Source: Nostoc sp. NIES-3756
GTDB lineage: Bacteria; Cyanobacteriota; Cyanobacteriia; Cyanobacteriales; Nostocaceae
Assembly: GCF_001548375.1 (NCBI RefSeq)
Contig: NZ_AP017295.1
Coordinates: 5,180,501 to 5,244,500, forward strand
Direction of reading: 5' to 3'
DNA length: 64,000 nt
Shown: positions 62,412 to 64,000 of the stretch, piece after piece
Numbering within the stretch: position 1 is the stretch's first letter
How the letters are laid out: each line of letters starts with the position of its first letter
The notes under the pieces: model-generated
Databases searched by the model: none
The model's input: only the letters and a program-made list of their open reading frames with translations
Told to the model about the DNA's origin: nothing
Translations under genes and position numbers: made by a program

Positions 62412-64000
62412 CTAAACAACAACCGCCTCTGCAATTGCTCCCTGCATTTTACTCATTGCATCAATCAAACTTTGCAATTGTTGATCAGCTTTCAGCACTG
62501 CTAAACCGCGCACTGTCACCTTACCAGGAGAGTAAACAAAGCGTGTCTTGAGATGTTCTGGTAAGTTAGCTGCAAGTAAATTCCATGCAGGTTCTTCCAT
62601 CGGCGTTTCTAAAACAACGTGCTGTTTGTTCTCTGGTTTGATGCGGCTAAATCCTAATTTCTTGGCTAATTGTTTGAGTTCCATCACCCGCAAGAGTTGA
62701 TTGGCACTGACTGGTAAAGTACCATAGCGATCGCTCCACTCAGCTACAATCTGCGTTAATTCTTCTTTCGACTTCGCCGCCGCTACCGCACGATATGCAC
62801 TCATCTTTTGGTCAATATCGGGAATATAATCGGCGGGAATAAATGCGGTGAGGTTGAGGTCGATTTGGGTATCGTCAACTTTGGGAATTTCTTGACCGCG
62901 AATTTCTCTAATTGACTCCTCCAACATTTCCATGTACAAATCAAAACCAATGGCTTCCATTTGACCGGACTGTTCTGCACCTAGCAAGTTACCCACACCC
63001 CGGATTTCCATGTCGCGCATTGCTAGTTGATAGCCGGAACCAAGTTGGGTAAATTCTTGAATGGCTCGTAATCTCTGCCTTGCTGCATCCGATAAGGCGC
63101 GTTGCTTGGGATAAAATAACCATGCGTGGGCTTGAATACCCGCACGTCCTACCCGTCCGCGTAACTGGTAAAGTTGCGATAATCCAAAGCGGTGAGCATC
63201 TTCAATTAAGATGGTGTTGACGCGGGGAATATCTAACCCAGATTCAATAATTGTCGTACACACCAAAATATCTGCATCACCATTGCTAAAGGTGAGCATG
63301 GTTGATTCTAACTCGCTCTCGTCCATTTGCCCGTGAGCGATCGCAAATCTCGCACCGGGAACCATCTCCCGTAATGCTGTTGTTGTCTCCTCAATTCCCT
63401 CCACACGGGGAACTACATAAAACACCTGTCCGCCTCGGTCTAGTTCCTGGCGAATTGCACTGCGTATGGTTTCTGGTTGTTTGGGTGCAAGATGGGTTTT
63501 AATTGGCCTTCTTGTGGGGGGTGGGGTGGTAATCAAACTCATTTCCCTTATCCCCGACAATGACATATACAGGGTGCGGGGGATGGGGGTAGCGGAGAGA
63601 GTCAAGACATCAAGTTGGGTTTTCAAAGTTTTAATTTTTTCCTTCTGGTTCACCCCAAACCGTTGTTCCTCATCTATTACCAACAACCCTAAATCTTTGA
63701 AATTTACACCTTTACCTAAAAGTTGATGTGTTCCCACAACTACATCTAACTCACCCGTCGCCAATCGTTTTTGAATATCCCGCCGTTCCTCGGCTGTGCG
63801 GAAGCGGTTCAATAACCCGATGTTTACAGGATAGGGGGCGAAGCGTTCTTTGAGGGTGTGGTAATGTTGCTGGGTGAGGATGGTTGTCGGTGCTAGGAGT
63901 GCGACTTGTTTCCCCGATGTCACAGCCTTGAAAATCGCACGTATCGCTACTTCCGTCTTCCCGAAACCCACATCACCACATACTAACCTATCCATTGGGC
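62412..64000 (-). CDS. mfd: transcription-repair coupling factor Mfd, 5' end cut by window edge
   Basis: C-terminal 529 residues or so of a protein that continues beyond 64000. The visible part has the translocase: Walker [33 protein letters not shown] (DEEQ), [38 protein letters not shown] and [13 protein letters not shown], followed by the C-terminal D7 domain ([20 protein letters not shown]). Mfd removes stalled RNA polymerase at lesions and recruits UvrA. A short ATG-initiated reading at 63995 is only internal. Confidence 0.96.
   Translation of the reverse strand, partial: PMDRLVCGDVGFGKTEVAIRAIFKAVTSGKQVALLAPTTILTQQHYHTLKERFAPYPVNIGLLNRFRTAEERRDIQKRLATGELDVVVGTHQLLGKGVNFKDLGLLVIDEEQRFGVNQKEKIKTLKTQLDVLTLSATPIPRTLYMSLSGIREMSLITTPPPTRRPIKTHLAPKQPETIRSAIRQELDRGGQVFYVVPRVEGIEETTTALREMVPGARFAIAHGQMDESELESTMLTFSNGDADILVCTTIIESGLDIPRVNTILIEDAHRFGLSQLYQLRGRVGRAGIQAHAWLFYPKQRALSDAARQRLRAIQEFTQLGSGYQLAMRDMEIRGVGNLLGAEQSGQMEAIGFDLYMEMLEESIREIRGQEIPKVDDTQIDLNLTAFIPADYIPDIDQKMSAYRAVAAAKSKEELTQIVAEWSDRYGTLPVSANQLLRVMELKQLAKKLGFSRIKPENKQHVVLETPMEEPAWNLLAANLPEHLKTRFVYSPGKVTVRGLAVLKADQQLQSLIDAMSKMQGAIAEAVVV

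Noticed and set aside
63995..64000. Start of a separate helicase gene at ATG 63995
   Set aside because: The frame runs open to the window edge and the residues before the ATG fit Mfd, so it is an internal methionine of mfd.

Overview
The window looks like chromosomal DNA of a filamentous, heterocyst-type cyanobacterium (Nostoc/Anabaena/Trichormus group). The evidence is the photosynthesis genes (psb27, acsF, a Ycf51-family gene), frequent HIP1 octamers (GCGATCGC, for example 1192-1199), and short tandem heptamer-type repeats between genes (GTCAATA, TAATGGG and CCCCAGT families). Small cyanobacterial families (DUF6887/6888, Uma2, DUF4330, DUF3598) and an IS982-type element agree. No tRNA gene, rRNA gene or CRISPR array was seen. 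Most of the window is ordinary core genome with one gene per transcription unit.

Layout. 1-9.7 kb: pdxH (cut by the left edge), an AI-2E-type permease, a DUF1361 membrane protein, a lipoprotein, polA, an alpha/beta hydrolase, a ParE-type toxin/antitoxin pair and a GHL10-like secreted glycosyl hydrolase. 10-14.3 kb: psb27, aroA, a DUF3598 protein and a HisRS. 14.4-19.3 kb: a metabolic neighbourhood with a cupin-like protein, a cyclic amidohydrolase, an Asp/Asn-hydroxylase-fold protein, a medium-chain reductase and a SnoaL-like protein. 19.4-26.5 kb: small proteins, a MITE-like element abutting a histidine kinase, a Ycf51-family protein, and a compact GldA-like dehydrogenase / aminotransferase / ArsR run. 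26.6-36.1 kb: a 1564-residue hybrid kinase, dnaG, a two-domain cell-wall hydrolase and a TPR protein. 36.1-46.6 kb: small unknown proteins, a Uma2 protein, an overlapping response-regulator/GAF pair, an Rqc2/NFACT protein, DUF4330, M48 peptidase, PPP phosphatase, DUF2470 and DsbA-like proteins. 46.8-57.9 kb: an M50-TPR fusion, a rhodanese, glgA, acsF, queF, a phasin-like protein, the 4.5S SRP RNA, YciI, a 2'-5' RNA ligase-like protein, a secreted cupin, the IS982 copy and an NHLRC2-like protein.

The accessory part is 58.0-62.4 kb, between the NHLRC2-like gene and mfd. It holds a truncated HAD fragment, a DUF6888/DUF6887 pair whose first gene lacks a normal start codon, an antitoxin-like pseudogene with three in-frame stops, and an intact two-gene unit: an HNH nuclease-SF2 helicase fusion and a winged-helix protein. 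This unit is the best candidate for an undescribed (possibly defence) system. The function is inferred from architecture and context only.

Other points for a second look: loss of the Exo III aspartate in PolA, a His-to-Tyr change at an expected iron-ligand position in the hydroxylase-like protein, a kinase-like sensor without catalytic boxes, and two possible non-coding RNA loci marked by orphan terminators.
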